Below are positions 9,016 to 18,241 of a stretch of DNA of 64,000 bases, in pieces. Position numbers and translations under genes: made by a program. Each line of letters opens with the position of its first letter. Positions within the stretch are counted from its first letter, which is position 1. Source of the DNA: WHSW01 sp963821345 (GTDB taxonomy: Bacteria; Actinomycetota; Thermoleophilia; Solirubrobacterales; 70-9); assembly GCA_963821345.1 (NCBI GenBank), contig CAWGDM010000001.1, forward strand, positions 744,001 to 808,000. The letters run 5' to 3'. The notes beneath the pieces are model-generated. The model saw only the letters and a list, made by a program, of their open reading frames with translations, ran no database searches and was not told the origin of the DNA.

Positions 9016-10510
9016 CTAGATCGTGGCGGCGGGCTCGGGCGGATTCAGCCGCAGGGCGAGCCCGAGCCCGAGCAGCGCCCACATCGCGGGGTCGATCGTG
9101 AACCCCGTGTAGCCGAAGCTGTCGATCAGGATCGCCACGTAGCAGGCGGCGGCCACCGTGCGCGCGAGCGAGGCGCCGGCGCGCCGGCCGAGGACGACGG
9201 CAAGCGAGCAGACCAGCAACAGCGCGTAGACGACCAGGCCGATCACCCCCTGCTCGGCGGCGACGGTGATCGGCTCCGAGTGCGAGACCGTGGTCCGCGC
9301 CTGCTCGATGTGGTCGAAGAAGGCCCGCCCGAACGACCCCGACCCGTAGCCGGCGATCGGGCGTGCCGACGTCCTCGGCGCCGTTGTCGGGCGACCGCAG
9401 GCCGGCGAGCACCAGCCCGCCCTTGATCAGGTCGGCGTGGCCGCTGTCGATGCTGCGGACGTCCTGGACGTCGCTGGTCGGAGTGCCGCCGGCGATCAGC
9501 AGGACGACGATCGCGATCGAGCCGAGGGCGGCGAAGGCGGCTCCCCCGCGCCAGCTCCAGCGCAGCAGCGCGACCGTCCCCAGCCCGGCCAGCAGCGACG
9601 CCATGCTGGTCAGCGAGTAGCTGAACGCGAGCCCGACCAGCCCGAGCGCGAACGCCGCGGCGGCGACGGCCAGGTCGCGGCGGTTGCCGCCCCAGGCGAC
9701 GCAGGCGCCGAGCGCGGTCAGCGCCAGCGCCAGGTAGCGGCCGAAGACGTTCGGATCGAAGAACAGCGAGTTGACCCGGAAGTACACGTGCAACTCGTTG
9801 GCGTCGAACAGCTCCGGGTTGAGGAACAGATCGCGGGCGAAGTACTGGTAGATCCCGACCAGCGCGCAGGCGCAGGCGACCGCGACCACCGCCACCAGCA
9901 CATGGCGGAGCAGCCGGCGCGACCACTCGACCTCGAGCAGGAGGGCGAACAGGACGGCGAACGGGGCGAGGAAGAAGCCGATGTTCTCGATCGCGTTCGA
10001 GACGTCGACCGAGTAGGAGGCCTGGACCGCGTACAGGACCAGGGTCGCCGCGAGCACCCAGCGCAGCCGCGCGGGCCAGGGGTCCGAGCGGTCAGCGGCC
10101 GCTCGCGGCTCGTCGCTCGCCAGCGCGCGGACGATCACCCCGGCGACGATCACCAGGTACAGGGGGACGAGCAGGTTGGCGGTCTCGCCCCCGATCTCGA
10201 TCGGCACCCGCAACGGCAGGACCGCGAACGCCGCGATCGCGAACGCCTCGGGCCAGCGGCGAAACGCCCAGACCAGCGCCGCCAGCGCCGCCGACCCGAC
10301 CACGATCGCGGCGGCGATCTGGGCGGGGCTGGTGCGGAAGTCGACCACCCGGGGCTCGCTCCAGACGCTGCCGAGGACGAGCACCGGGGCAACCGCCAGC
10401 GCCACCCCCATCGCGGCCAGGCGGGCGCGGCGGTCGCTCAGCACCAGGCCCGCGGCGGCACCGCCGCAGACCGTCAGCATCCCGAGCAACTCGGCCGCCG
10501 AGGCGTTCAC
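9016..10510 (-). CDS. O-antigen ligase/polymerase-like (Wzy/WaaL) membrane protein, frame break
   Basis: A polytopic protein of about 497 residues with a dozen hydrophobic helices and a large periplasmic-type loop holding FLNPELFDANELHVYFRVNSLFFDPNVFGRYLALALTAL, typical of the Wzy_C/O-antigen ligase superfamily. A single extra base in the run at about 9360 shifts the frame after EDVGTP; the C-terminus (IAGYGSGSFGRAFFDH, then LVVYALLLVCSLAVVLG) resumes in the other frame. The GTG start at 10510 overlaps the upstream gene by four bases. With the flippase next to it, polymerisation of an exopolysaccharide is the likely role. Confidence 0.82.
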
Positions 10511-10932
10511 GGGTCCACCGTGATCCGGCGCGGCCAGATCATCTCGCGGTCCTCGCTGGGCAGCTCGACCAGCAGGCGGTAGCGGCCGGGCGGCACCGGC
10601 GCGCCAGTGTCGCCGCGCCCGTCCCAGACATAGGTGACCTGCTGGTGGCGCTCGAGGGCGACGTCAGCGTCGAGGGTGCGGACCAGGCCTTCGTGGCTGT
10701 CGACGATCCCGACGAGGGCGTCGTCGTCGGCCTCGCGGACGAAGAAGGTGATCTTCACCGACCCCGGTGGCCTGCCGTCGGTGTGGATGACCGCCGGCTC
10801 GCTCGCCGGGGGCTCGACGACCTCGAGGACCAGGTTCGGGGTCCGCGCGCGGACCATCAGCACCGCGGTCACCAGCGCCGCCGCGAGCATGCAGAGGAAC
10901 AGCGCCGCGCCGGACCAGACGCGGCGGTCCAC
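10507..10932 (-). CDS. Single-pass membrane protein with FlgD-Ig-like domain
   Basis: A 141-residue protein: N-terminal signal anchor (GAALFLCMLAAALVTAVLMV, residues 8-27), then a beta-rich extracytoplasmic domain ending YVWDGRGDTGAPVPPGRYRLLVEL. The GRGDxGxPVPxGxYR pattern is that of FlgD-type Ig-like domains. The GTG start overlaps the preceding stop by one base (TAGTG), and its stop overlaps the polymerase-like start. It probably assists surface-polysaccharide assembly or attachment; no enzymatic motif is visible. Confidence 0.7.
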   Translation of the reverse strand: MDRRVWSGAALFLCMLAAALVTAVLMVRARTPNLVLEVVEPPASEPAVIHTDGRPPGSVKITFFVREADDDALVGIVDSHEGLVRTLDADVALERHQQVTYVWDGRGDTGAPVPPGRYRLLVELPSEDREMIWPRRITVDP

Positions 10933-11724
10933 TAAGCGCGGTCCTCGCCGGCGATCACGACCACGTCGGCGCCCGGGGCGAGCGCACCGTGATCGGGATC
11001 GAGCCGCTTGACCTCCTTGACGCCGAGCTCGCGGGCCACCCGTTGCGCGGCCGGCTTCTGGCCGTCGGCGAACAGCACCTCGGTCTTGGTGAAGCCGGGT
11101 TCGGCGCTGGTGGTCGCGATCACGTCATAGCCGGCCGCGGTCAGCGTGTCGGTGACGGTGCCGGCAAGGCCGTTGACCGAGGTGCCGTTGAGGACCGCCA
11201 CCTTGATCTCGCCCGGGTCGATGCGAGCCGCGTGCTCCTTGCGCTGGGTGTCGTCGCCGGAGAGCAGCTGCTCGGAGGCGAAGATCGCGCCGGCGCCGAG
11301 CACCAGGGCAACGATCCCGATCAGGACCAGCGTGCGCGGCTGCGTCACCCGGGACACGAACCGGCGCCAGCGGGGATGCGGCTGCAGCGCCGCCCGCTCC
11401 ATCGTCACCCGCTCCAGCGCCGGGCGCTCGTGGGTCACCCGGGTCGCCGCCGGGATCCCGCCCGCCGGGGTCGCGGCGGGCTCGGAGGTCGAGATCACCG
11501 TCTCGCCCATCACCTGCTCGAGCTCGGTCTCGGCCTCGGTCGAGGCGCTGCTCGTTGCGGGCCAGGTTCTCGGCCGCATAGCCGGGCTCGCGCTCCGCCC
11601 AGGCGCGCAGCCGGCGCAGGTCGCGTCGTTGCGACAGGTAGAGCGGCACCAGGAGGAAGACCCCGATCAGCGCACCGAGCGCGACGAAGCCGCCCGTGGT
11701 GTCGAAGATCTCGCGCGCGGTCAC
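10932..11724 (-). CDS. LytR_C-domain membrane protein, frame break
   Basis: A protein of about 263 residues: N-terminal hydrophobic segment (GGFVALGALIGVFLLVPLYL), a charged linker, a second membrane helix (TLVLIGIVALVLGAGAIFA) and a C-terminal LytR_C domain (IKVAVLNGTSVNGLAGTVTDTLTAAGYDV, RVARELGVKEV, ADVVVIAGED). It lacks the catalytic LytR-CpsA-Psr domain. A single extra base near 11545 breaks the frame after ARNEQR. The mycobacterial VirR/CEI proteins have the same helix-plus-LytR_C plan and act in cell-envelope integrity. It overlaps its paralogue at 11721-12530 by four bases. Confidence 0.75.
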
Positions 11725-12530
11725 TCTGAGGAGCCGAAGTCGGCGTCGTCCCTGCCGACCACGAGCGCGAGCGGCGCGCCCTTGACCAGGTCGCGCACCT
11801 CGGCGACCATCGGCGTCACCCCGGGCTCGCCGAGCTGGTCGGCGACGTCGCCGGCGAGCTCGTTGGCCGCGTCTTCGCTATCGGGCTCGAACATCACCGT
11901 GGTCTCGGCGGAGCCGGAGCTGGCGTCGGTCTTGACGCCCACCTTGAAGCCGTCGAGCGGGTGGACCACGTCCTTGGCGACCACGTCGGCGAGCCCCTGC
12001 ACTCCGGCGATCGTGGTCCCGTCGGTCGCCTGCTCCTGGGTCGCGTTGAGGACCGCGACCTCCACCTTCTCGTTGTCGGGCTTGCCGCCGCCGTGCTTTC
12101 CCCCCTGCTTGCCGCCGCCGCCCTCGTCGCCGCCGACCAGGCCGAAGCCGCTGGTCACGACCCCGGCGGCGATCACCACCGCGATCAGTCCGGCGCCGAA
12201 CCAGCGCGGGTCGATCGGGCTGCGGCGGTCGAGCTCGGCGAACCGGTCGCTGATCGCGTCGCGGACGCCCTGCAACCGCCTCGCCGGTTCGCTCGGCGGC
12301 GGCTCATCGACCACCACCTCCTCCTCCTCCTCCGGCGCATCGCCCTTCGCCTCGACGACCGCGGCCTCGGCCTCGGCAGCCTCGTCGGCGCTCTCGGGCG
12401 CACGGCCGGCCCACTCCCGCAGGCGGCGCACCTCGCGGGCCTGCTGGATGATCAGGAAGGCGAGGATCGCGAGCCCCAGGAACGCGGCGATGCCGAGGTA
12501 GGGCCCGATCCGGTCGATCAGGTCAGTCAT
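11721..12530 (-). CDS. LytR_C-domain membrane protein
   Basis: An intact 269-residue paralogue of the next gene. The first helix is YLGIAAFLGLAILAFLIIQQA; an acidic linker rich in Glu and Pro follows; the second helix is WFGAGLIAVVIAAGVVTSGFGL, then a Gly/Lys-rich hinge. The C-terminal LytR_C domain begins VEVAVLNATQEQATDGTTIAGVQGLADVVAKDV. No LCP phosphotransferase domain is present. Two such proteins in tandem inside an exopolysaccharide locus suggest a structural or chaperone role in attaching glycans to the wall. Confidence 0.75.
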   Translation of the reverse strand: MTDLIDRIGPYLGIAAFLGLAILAFLIIQQAREVRRLREWAGRAPESADEAAEAEAAVVEAKGDAPEEEEEVVVDEPPPSEPARRLQGVRDAISDRFAELDRRSPIDPRWFGAGLIAVVIAAGVVTSGFGLVGGDEGGGGKQGGKHGGGKPDNEKVEVAVLNATQEQATDGTTIAGVQGLADVVAKDVVHPLDGFKVGVKTDASSGSAETTVMFEPDSEDAANELAGDVADQLGEPGVTPMVAEVRDLVKGAPLALVVGRDDADFGSSE

Positions 12531-12555
12531 AGGTTGAGCGCGGAAGTCTTGCCGA

Positions 12556-14439
12556 TCAGCCGACCGTGTGGCGCGTCGTTCCGCCGCCGCCCATCAGCTC
12601 GACGACGTGGTCGGCAAGCCCGGCCTCGTCACCGGTCGCGACCAGCGCGAGCAGCCGCTCGACGGTCTGCTCGACCCAGTCGGGATCGAGCTGGTGGTCG
12701 CGCACCGCTCGGACGATCCGGTCGGCGGTGGTCTGCTGGGGGCGCTCGTCGAAGTTGAACAGCTCCTCGTGCAGCTTCTCGCCGGGCCGCACGCCGATGA
12801 TCTCGATCGGAATGTCGGTGTCGGGCTCGTAGCCGGCCAGCCTGATCATGTTGCGCGCCAGCTCGATGATCTTCACCGCCTCGCCCATCTCGAGCACGAA
12901 CACGTCCCCCGAGCCGCTGCCCAGGTCACCCGCCTGGATCACCAGCTGCACGGCCTCGGGGATGGTCATGAAGTAGCGGGTCATCTCGGCGTCGGTGACC
13001 GTCACCGGGCCGCCCTGCTCGATCTGCGAACGGAAGATCGGAACCACGCTGCCCGACGAGGCGAGGACGTTGCCGAAGCGCACGATCGTGAACCGGGTGC
13101 TCTGGTTGCGGGCGCCAACCGAAGCGATGATCCACTCGGCCATCGCTTTGGTCGCGCCCATCACGGTCCGCGGGTTGACCGCCTTGTCGGTCGAGACCAA
13201 GACGAAGCGCTCGACCCCGACCGCGGCGGCGGTCTTCGAGGTCACCTGGGTGGCGATCGCGTTGTTTCGCAGCGCCTCCAGCGGATTGGCCTCCATCAGG
13301 CCGACGTGCTTGTAGGCGGCCGCGTGGAAGACGACGTCGGGCTTGAACCGCTGCATCACCTCGAGCATCCGGTCGCCCTCCTTGCAGTCGGCGAGCACCG
13401 ACTCGACCCGGGTGAAGTGCCACTGCGCGGTCATCTCGCGGTCGATCTCGAACAGGTTGTCCTCGGCGTGGTCGAGCAGGACCAGCAGCTGGGGGCGGAC
13501 CCGGGCGATCTGGCGGACGAGCTCGGAGCCGATCGAGCCGCCGGCGCCGGTGACCAACACCCGCTTGTCCTCCAGGTAGGCGCCGACCCGGTCGAGCTCC
13601 ATCACCACCGGGTCGCGGCCGAGGACGTCCTCGACCCGCACCTCGCGCAGCTGGCGGGTCAGCTGGACGCCTCCGCGCAGCAGCTCGAACACGGTCGGCA
13701 GGGTGCGAACGGTGATCTCGCGCTCGCGACAGGCGGCGACCACCTTTCCGCGCAGCACGCCGGGCGCCGAGGGGATCGCGATCACGACCTCATCGGGCGA
13801 CAGCCGGTCGCAGATCTGGCCGATCTCGTCCGTCGTCCCGAGCACCTTGAGGCCGACCGCGCGCATGTTGCGCTTCGACGGGTCGTCGTCGACGAAGCCG
13901 ATCGCGTGGGCGCCCAGGTTCGGGTTCAGCTGCAGCTCGCGGACGACCATCTGGCCGCCCGAACCGGCACCGATCACCAGCACGCTGCGCGAGCGACCGC
14001 TGCGCGCCAGTCGCTGCGGTCGCTCGGCCAGCGAGCGGCGGGCCAGCCGGGCGCCGCCGAGCAGCGCGCAGGAGAGGATGAAGTCGAAGATCACCACCGA
14101 GCGCGGCAGGCTGTCCGGGTACGGCTTGACGAGCACGAACACCAACACCAACAGGGCGCTCGCGACGGCCAGCGATCGGAACAGCGGCCAGAGGTCGGTG
14201 AGCCGGAAGTAGCGCCACCACTGGTGATGCTGGCCAAGCACCTCGAGCACCAGTGACTTGCCGATCCCGACGAAGGCGACCGACCCCAGGAGCATGGTCA
14301 CGTAGCGGTCGGGGATCCGGCCGCCATCGTCGATGAAGCGCAGGAAGAAGGCGAGCGCGAAGGCGAGCGCGCAGAGCAGCGCGTCGGCGGCGAACTCGAG
14401 CGCCCGGCGCCTGTAGACGGGGTCGGACAACCGGCTCAT
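12556..14439 (-). CDS. CapD/WbpM-type nucleotide-sugar 4,6-dehydratase (polysaccharide biosynthesis protein)
   Basis: An intact 627-residue long-form enzyme: four N-terminal membrane helices (residues about 10-140), a CoA-binding-like Rossmann domain (VLVIGAGSGGQM) and a C-terminal SDR dehydratase domain (VLVTGAGGSIGSELVRQI, HAAAYKHVGLMEANPLEALRNN, LVSTDKAVNPRTVMGATKAMAE). The usual Tyr of the SDR YxxxK is Met (MGATK), as known for large WbpM/CapD enzymes. It converts UDP-GlcNAc-type substrates into 4-keto-6-deoxy sugars for capsule or glycan synthesis. TAGACT eight bases before the ATG suggests a leaderless mRNA heading the block. Confidence 0.92.
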   Translation of the reverse strand: MSRLSDPVYRRRALEFAADALLCALAFALAFFLRFIDDGGRIPDRYVTMLLGSVAFVGIGKSLVLEVLGQHHQWWRYFRLTDLWPLFRSLAVASALLVLVFVLVKPYPDSLPRSVVIFDFILSCALLGGARLARRSLAERPQRLARSGRSRSVLVIGAGSGGQMVVRELQLNPNLGAHAIGFVDDDPSKRNMRAVGLKVLGTTDEIGQICDRLSPDEVVIAIPSAPGVLRGKVVAACREREITVRTLPTVFELLRGGVQLTRQLREVRVEDVLGRDPVVMELDRVGAYLEDKRVLVTGAGGSIGSELVRQIARVRPQLLVLLDHAEDNLFEIDREMTAQWHFTRVESVLADCKEGDRMLEVMQRFKPDVVFHAAAYKHVGLMEANPLEALRNNAIATQVTSKTAAAVGVERFVLVSTDKAVNPRTVMGATKAMAEWIIASVGARNQSTRFTIVRFGNVLASSGSVVPIFRSQIEQGGPVTVTDAEMTRYFMTIPEAVQLVIQAGDLGSGSGDVFVLEMGEAVKIIELARNMIRLAGYEPDTDIPIEIIGVRPGEKLHEELFNFDERPQQTTADRIVRAVRDHQLDPDWVEQTVERLLALVATGDEAGLADHVVELMGGGGTTRHTVG

Positions 14440-14447
14440 GGCCAGCG

Positions 14448-14453
14448 AGTCTA
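14448..14453 (-). promoter_or_regulatory. -10 element of the CapD-type gene
   Basis: TAGACT on the minus strand with eight bases to the ATG at 14439. At the usual 6-8 bases from -10 to start site, the first transcribed base coincides with the start codon. No clear -35 was seen. Confidence 0.55.
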
Positions 14454-14495
14454 CGGCGGACGCGAAGCGGCCGGTGGGTAACGTGTCCGGCCCGC

Positions 14496-15143
14496 ATGGA
14501 CCCGCTCAGCCTTCATCTGGCCCTGCCGGTGGCCTCGCTCACCGAGCCGATCGTCAACGCCGCCACCGACTTCATCGACTCGGTCGGCGTCGTCGGGGTG
14601 TTCATCCTGATGACGCTCGAGAGCGCCTGCATCCCGGTGCCCAGCGAGGCGATCATGCTGTTCGCCGGCTTCAACGTCTCGCAGGGCGAGATGACCCTGA
14701 TCGGGATCATCGTCGCCGGGGTCGCGGGGAACGTGGTCGGCTCCTGGATCGCCTACGCCGCGGGCTACTACGGGCGGATCGAGGTGCTCGACAAGAACCG
14801 CTTCATCCACATCAACCGCAAGCACCTCGATTGGGCCGACTCGTGGTTTCGGCGCCACGGGGACGCGACCGTGTTCTTCGCCCGGATGCTGCCGATCATC
14901 CGCACCTTCATCTCGCTGCCCGCCGGGGTCGCCCGGATGCCGTTCTGGCGGTTCACCGCGCTGACCACCCTGGGCTGCATCCCCTGGGTGACGGCGCTGG
15001 CCCTGATCGGCCGCGAGGTGGGCGACAACTGGGAGGACTGGCGCCACTACCTCGAGTACTTCGACTACGTGATCGGCGCCGCGATCGTGATCGGGATCGG
15101 CTACCTGCTGATCCGCCGTCGCCACGATCCGAAGCCGGCGTAG
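14496..15143 (+). CDS. DedA family membrane protein
   Basis: An intact 215-residue DedA/SNARE-associated family protein. Visible marks are ESACIPVPSEAIMLFAGF, the re-entrant loop GVAGNVVGSWIAYAAGYYGRIEVLDKNRF and the family's F-x-R-x(3)-R motif in FFARMLPIIRTFISLPAGVARMPFWRF. DedA proteins are membrane-embedded and implicated in lipid-carrier (undecaprenyl-phosphate or phospholipid) translocation. The next gene, uppP, starts on its stop codon (one-base overlap), so recycling of the undecaprenyl carrier is a consistent joint role. Confidence 0.9.
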   Translation: MDPLSLHLALPVASLTEPIVNAATDFIDSVGVVGVFILMTLESACIPVPSEAIMLFAGFNVSQGEMTLIGIIVAGVAGNVVGSWIAYAAGYYGRIEVLDKNRFIHINRKHLDWADSWFRRHGDATVFFARMLPIIRTFISLPAGVARMPFWRFTALTTLGCIPWVTALALIGREVGDNWEDWRHYLEYFDYVIGAAIVIGIGYLLIRRRHDPKPA

Positions 15144-15961
15144 TGGCGGGCGCCGGCGCCGCCGATGCTCCCGGGCTCAGCCCCGGGCGCGCGGCGATGC
15201 TCGGCGTCCTCCAGGGTCCGACCGAGCTGCTCCCGGTCTCGAGTTCAGCGCACCTGTCGCTGCTGCCACAGCTCGCCGGCTGGGACCTGGCGGCCGACCC
15301 CGAGGCGCGAAAGAGCTTCGAGGTGGCGCTGCACGCGGGGACCGCGGCCGCGCTGCTGATCGGCCAGCGGCGCGAGATCGCCGCCGAGATCGCCGCCTTC
15401 GATCGCCGCCGAGCCGCTGTGGTGGCGTTCTCGTTCGTGCCGCCGGCGCTCGCCGGCTACTTCCTCGAGCGCCAGATCGAGGGGCGGCTCGGCGGGACGC
15501 GGTCGATCGCCGCCGGCCTCGCCGGCGGGGCGCTGGCGATGCTCGCCGCCGACCGCCGGCCGCAGCTGCGCGGCCCCGGAGACGCCGGCGCCGCCGATGG
15601 GCTCGCGCTCGGTTTCGCCCAGGCGGCGGCGCTGATGCCCGGGGTGTCGCGAAACGGCGCCACCCTGACCGCGGCCCGGGCTCGCGGGTTCACCCGCGAG
15701 CACGCCAACCTGCTCTCGCGCACCGTGGCGCTGCCGGTGATCGTCGGGGCGACGGCGCTCAAGGGCGTGCGCCTGCGCCGCCGTGGCGTCTCGCCGGCGC
15801 TCAAGGGCGCGATGGCGGTCGGGGTGGCGGCGTCGTTCACGTCGACGCTCGCCTCGCAGCGGCTGATCGGCCTGGTCGAACGCGACCGGGCGCTGTGGCC
15901 GTACGCCGCTTATCGACTCGCCCTGGCGGCCGCGGTCACGGTCAGAATGACTCGTCGATGA
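15143..15961 (+). CDS. uppP: Undecaprenyl-diphosphatase
   Basis: A 272-residue BacA/UppP enzyme that dephosphorylates undecaprenyl pyrophosphate on the outer membrane face to regenerate the lipid carrier. The two family motifs are present: GVLQGPTELLPVSSSAHL (normally GxxxGxTEFLPISSSGH; here Pro-Thr-Glu-Leu) and MPGVSRNGATLTAARARG (PGxSRSG-type with Asn for Ser). The GTG at 15143 overlaps the dedA stop; its own TGA overlaps the purM start (ATGA). The coupling with purM is unusual. Confidence 0.9.
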   Translation: MAGAGAADAPGLSPGRAAMLGVLQGPTELLPVSSSAHLSLLPQLAGWDLAADPEARKSFEVALHAGTAAALLIGQRREIAAEIAAFDRRRAAVVAFSFVPPALAGYFLERQIEGRLGGTRSIAAGLAGGALAMLAADRRPQLRGPGDAGAADGLALGFAQAAALMPGVSRNGATLTAARARGFTREHANLLSRTVALPVIVGATALKGVRLRRRGVSPALKGAMAVGVAASFTSTLASQRLIGLVERDRALWPYAAYRLALAAAVTVRMTRR

Positions 15962-17013
15962 GCGAAAAGAACAAGGCGCCTCAACCGCGGCGCGGCGCGG
16001 CTTCGCTGCGCTCCGCCTCACAGGCATACGCGGAGGCCGGGGTCAGCCAGCGCGACGCCGACAGCGCGGTCGAAGCGCTGGTCCGCAGCCTGAAGCTGAT
16101 CGACACCGGCAAGCCATCGCGGGTTGTGCCGCTGCCCAACCACTACGCGAGCGTGCTGCGGATCGACGACCGCAACGGGATCGCCTTCGGCACCGACGGC
16201 GTCGGGACCAAGATGCTGGTCGCCGAGCGCATCGGCGACTTCACGACGATCGGGATCGACTGCATCGCGATGAACGTCAACGACCTGATCTGCGTCGGCG
16301 CCGAGCCGATCGCGATGCTGGACTTCATCCTCTGTCGCAGCGCCGACCCGGAGGTCTGCGCGGAGATCGGCGCCGGGTTGCGCAAGGGCGCCGAACGGGC
16401 GGGGATCGAGATCCCCGGCGGCGAGATCGCCCAGGTCGGCGAGCTCGTCACCGGGATCGAGCTCAGCGGCTCGGCGATCGGCCTGGTCGAGCTCGACGCG
16501 ATCGTCGACGGCGGGCGTGCCGAACCCGGCGACGTGCTCATCGGCCTACCGTCCTCGGGCCTGCACTCGAACGGCTACACGCTCGCGCGCCGGGCACTGC
16601 GCCAGCTGCCGCTCGACGACGACCGGCTCGGCAGACCGCTGGGCGAGGTGATCCTGGCGCCGACCGAGATCTACGTCCCCGCGATCGGCGAGCTGCTCGG
16701 CTCTGCGATCGACGTCCGCGGCCTCGCCCACATCACCGGTGACGGGCTCAACAACCTCACCCGGCTCGCCGCGCCGGTCGGCTACGAGATCACCGACCCG
16801 CTCGCGGTGCCGCCGGTGTTCGACCTGATCGCCGAGCTCGGCGAGGTCTCCGAGGACGAGATGTACGAGGTCTTCAACATGGGCTGCGGCTTCGTCTGCG
16901 TGATCGCCGCCGACGACGAGGACGCGGCCATGCAGCTGCTGCGCGGCCATTACCCCGCGGCAAAGCGGATCGGCACGGTCACCGACCGCAACGGAGTCGT
17001 CGAGCGCGCCTAA
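15958..17013 (+). CDS. purM: Phosphoribosylformylglycinamidine cyclo-ligase (AIR synthetase)
   Basis: A 351-residue AIR synthetase, the ATP-dependent fifth step of purine synthesis. Motifs: SQAYAEAGVSQRDADSAVEAL at the core start, FGTDGVGTKMLVAERIGDFTTIGIDCIAMNVNDLICVGAEPIAMLDF, and GDVLIGLPSSGLHSNGYTLARR. The first 21 or so residues (KAPQPRRGAASLRSA) are not part of the family; they are encoded by a copy of the dispersed repeat (15975-16024). The ATG at 15958 overlaps the uppP stop. A start just before SQAYAEAG would remove the extension, but no good start codon is visible there. Confidence 0.95.
   Translation: MSEKNKAPQPRRGAASLRSASQAYAEAGVSQRDADSAVEALVRSLKLIDTGKPSRVVPLPNHYASVLRIDDRNGIAFGTDGVGTKMLVAERIGDFTTIGIDCIAMNVNDLICVGAEPIAMLDFILCRSADPEVCAEIGAGLRKGAERAGIEIPGGEIAQVGELVTGIELSGSAIGLVELDAIVDGGRAEPGDVLIGLPSSGLHSNGYTLARRALRQLPLDDDRLGRPLGEVILAPTEIYVPAIGELLGSAIDVRGLAHITGDGLNNLTRLAAPVGYEITDPLAVPPVFDLIAELGEVSEDEMYEVFNMGCGFVCVIAADDEDAAMQLLRGHYPAAKRIGTVTDRNGVVERA
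15975..16024 (+). repeat. Dispersed hairpin repeat, copy A
   Basis: Fifty-base copy of a repeat also seen at 33414, 34711 and 46361. It starts GGCGCCTCAAC, contains the stem-loop GCGCC-TCAACCGC-GGCGC, then a GGCTTCGCTGCGCT block, and ends CGCCTCACAGG. It lies inside the 5' end of purM and is translated as part of its N-terminal extension. The CCTCACAGG end is shared exactly with copy C. Confidence 0.75.
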
Positions 17014-17023
17014 CCGGTCCTGG

Positions 17024-17236
17024 CTACTCCTTGTCGTACTTGAACGAGACTCCCAGACGGACGCGGAATCCGGACACCTTGCCGTCCTCGATCGTCACGT
17101 CCTGGCGGACGACTTCGCCGATCCGCAACTCGCGGACCGACTGGCCGACCGTCTCGACCGCGTTCCTCGTCGCCTGCTCCCATGAGTCCGAGCTGACGCC
17201 GACCACCTCGGTGACGCGATAGACGCTTTCGCTCAT
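17024..17236 (-). CDS. Dodecin
   Basis: A 70-residue dodecin, a small protein assembling into 12-mers that bind flavin and buffer free FMN/riboflavin. The family pattern is clear: VYRVTEVVGVSSDSWEQATRNAVETV, then the flavin-stacking region RELRIGEVVRQDVTIEDGKVSGFRVRLGVSFKY, with the usual aromatic Trp in SDSWEQA. A GAGGAGGAACAGG ribosome-binding stretch precedes the ATG. It is convergent with purM (10-base gap) and follows the GlxA-type regulator gene on the same strand, 38 bases downstream of it. Confidence 0.93.
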   Translation of the reverse strand: MSESVYRVTEVVGVSSDSWEQATRNAVETVGQSVRELRIGEVVRQDVTIEDGKVSGFRVRLGVSFKYDKE

Positions 17237-17274
17237 CCTGTTCCTCCTCGGGTCGGGGTTGCCCCCAAACCCTC

Positions 17275-18240
17275 TCAGGCTGAGGACGCGAAGGTCCGCC
17301 GGTACCCCGTCGGGGTGGTCGCGGTCGCGCGGCGGAAGTGCTCCCGAAGCGAGGGTGCCGACCCGAAGCCGGCGCGGCTGGCGACCTGCTCGACCGAGAG
17401 GTCGGTGTGCTCGAGCAGCCGGCGGGCCTCGAGCACCCGCTGGGCGTGCAGCCACTTGAGCGGCGTGGTCCCGGTCTCGGCGACGAAGCGGCGGGCAAAG
17501 GTCCGCGGGCTGACCGCGGCACGGGCCGCGAGCGTCCGCACGTCCAGCGGCTCGGCGAGGTGGTCGAGCGTCCAGGCCCGCACCTCCTCCAGCGAGCCGC
17601 CACCGTTGGCGGGCGGCAGGGCACGCTCGATGAACTGGGCCTGGCCACCTGCGCGGTGGGGGGCGGCGACCATCGCCCGGGCGACGCGGGACCCGACCCG
17701 TTCGCCGTGGTCGGAGCGGACGATGTGGAGGCAGAGGTCGATCCCGGCCGAGAGCCCAGCCGAGGTCAGCACCGAACCCTCGTCGACGTAGAGCGCGTCG
17801 GGGTCGACGTCGATCAGCGGGAACATCTCGGCAAGCGTCTCGGCCGAGAACCAGTGCGTGGTCGCCCGGTGGCCGTCGAGAACGCCGGCGAAGGCGAGGC
17901 CGAAGGCGCCGGTGCAGATCGAGACCATGCGCGCGCCGCGGTCGTGAGCCGCCCGCAGGGCATCGAGGGCGGCCTGTGGTGGTGGCGTGAACAGGTCGCG
18001 ATACCCGGGGACGATCACCGTCTCGGCGCGCTCGATCGCCTCCAGCCCGGCGAGGTCGCCGATGGTGAAGCCGGTCGTCGTCGAGACCGTGCCCGCCTTT
18101 GGCGCGCAGGCGGTGAACTCGTACGCCGGGCGGCCACCACGCCAGGCGAGGTCGAAGACCTCGGCCGCGGTCGAGAGGTCGAAGGCCACCAGCCGCTCGA
18201 GGCAGAGGGCCGCGATCCGGTGGGCAGGCTTCGAGCTCAT
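17275..18240 (-). CDS. GlxA-type AraC family regulator with DJ-1/PfpI sensor domain
   Basis: A 321-residue protein. Residues 8-180 form a DJ-1/PfpI-like glutamine-amidotransferase fold with a nucleophile-elbow Cys near 109 (VSICTGAFGLAFAG) and HRATTHW; residues about 225-318 form the AraC double helix-turn-helix (LAARAAVSPRTFARRFVAETGTTPLKWLHAQRV, VEQVASRAGFGSAPSLREHFRRAT). The ATG at 18240 is preferred over an upstream one because the inverted repeat begins just beyond it. It is divergent from a stand-alone DJ-1/PfpI gene that it probably controls. Confidence 0.9.
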   Translation of the reverse strand: MSSKPAHRIAALCLERLVAFDLSTAAEVFDLAWRGGRPAYEFTACAPKAGTVSTTTGFTIGDLAGLEAIERAETVIVPGYRDLFTPPPQAALDALRAAHDRGARMVSICTGAFGLAFAGVLDGHRATTHWFSAETLAEMFPLIDVDPDALYVDEGSVLTSAGLSAGIDLCLHIVRSDHGERVGSRVARAMVAAPHRAGGQAQFIERALPPANGGGSLEEVRAWTLDHLAEPLDVRTLAARAAVSPRTFARRFVAETGTTPLKWLHAQRVLEARRLLEHTDLSVEQVASRAGFGSAPSLREHFRRATATTPTGYRRTFASSA

Positions 18241-18241
18241 T

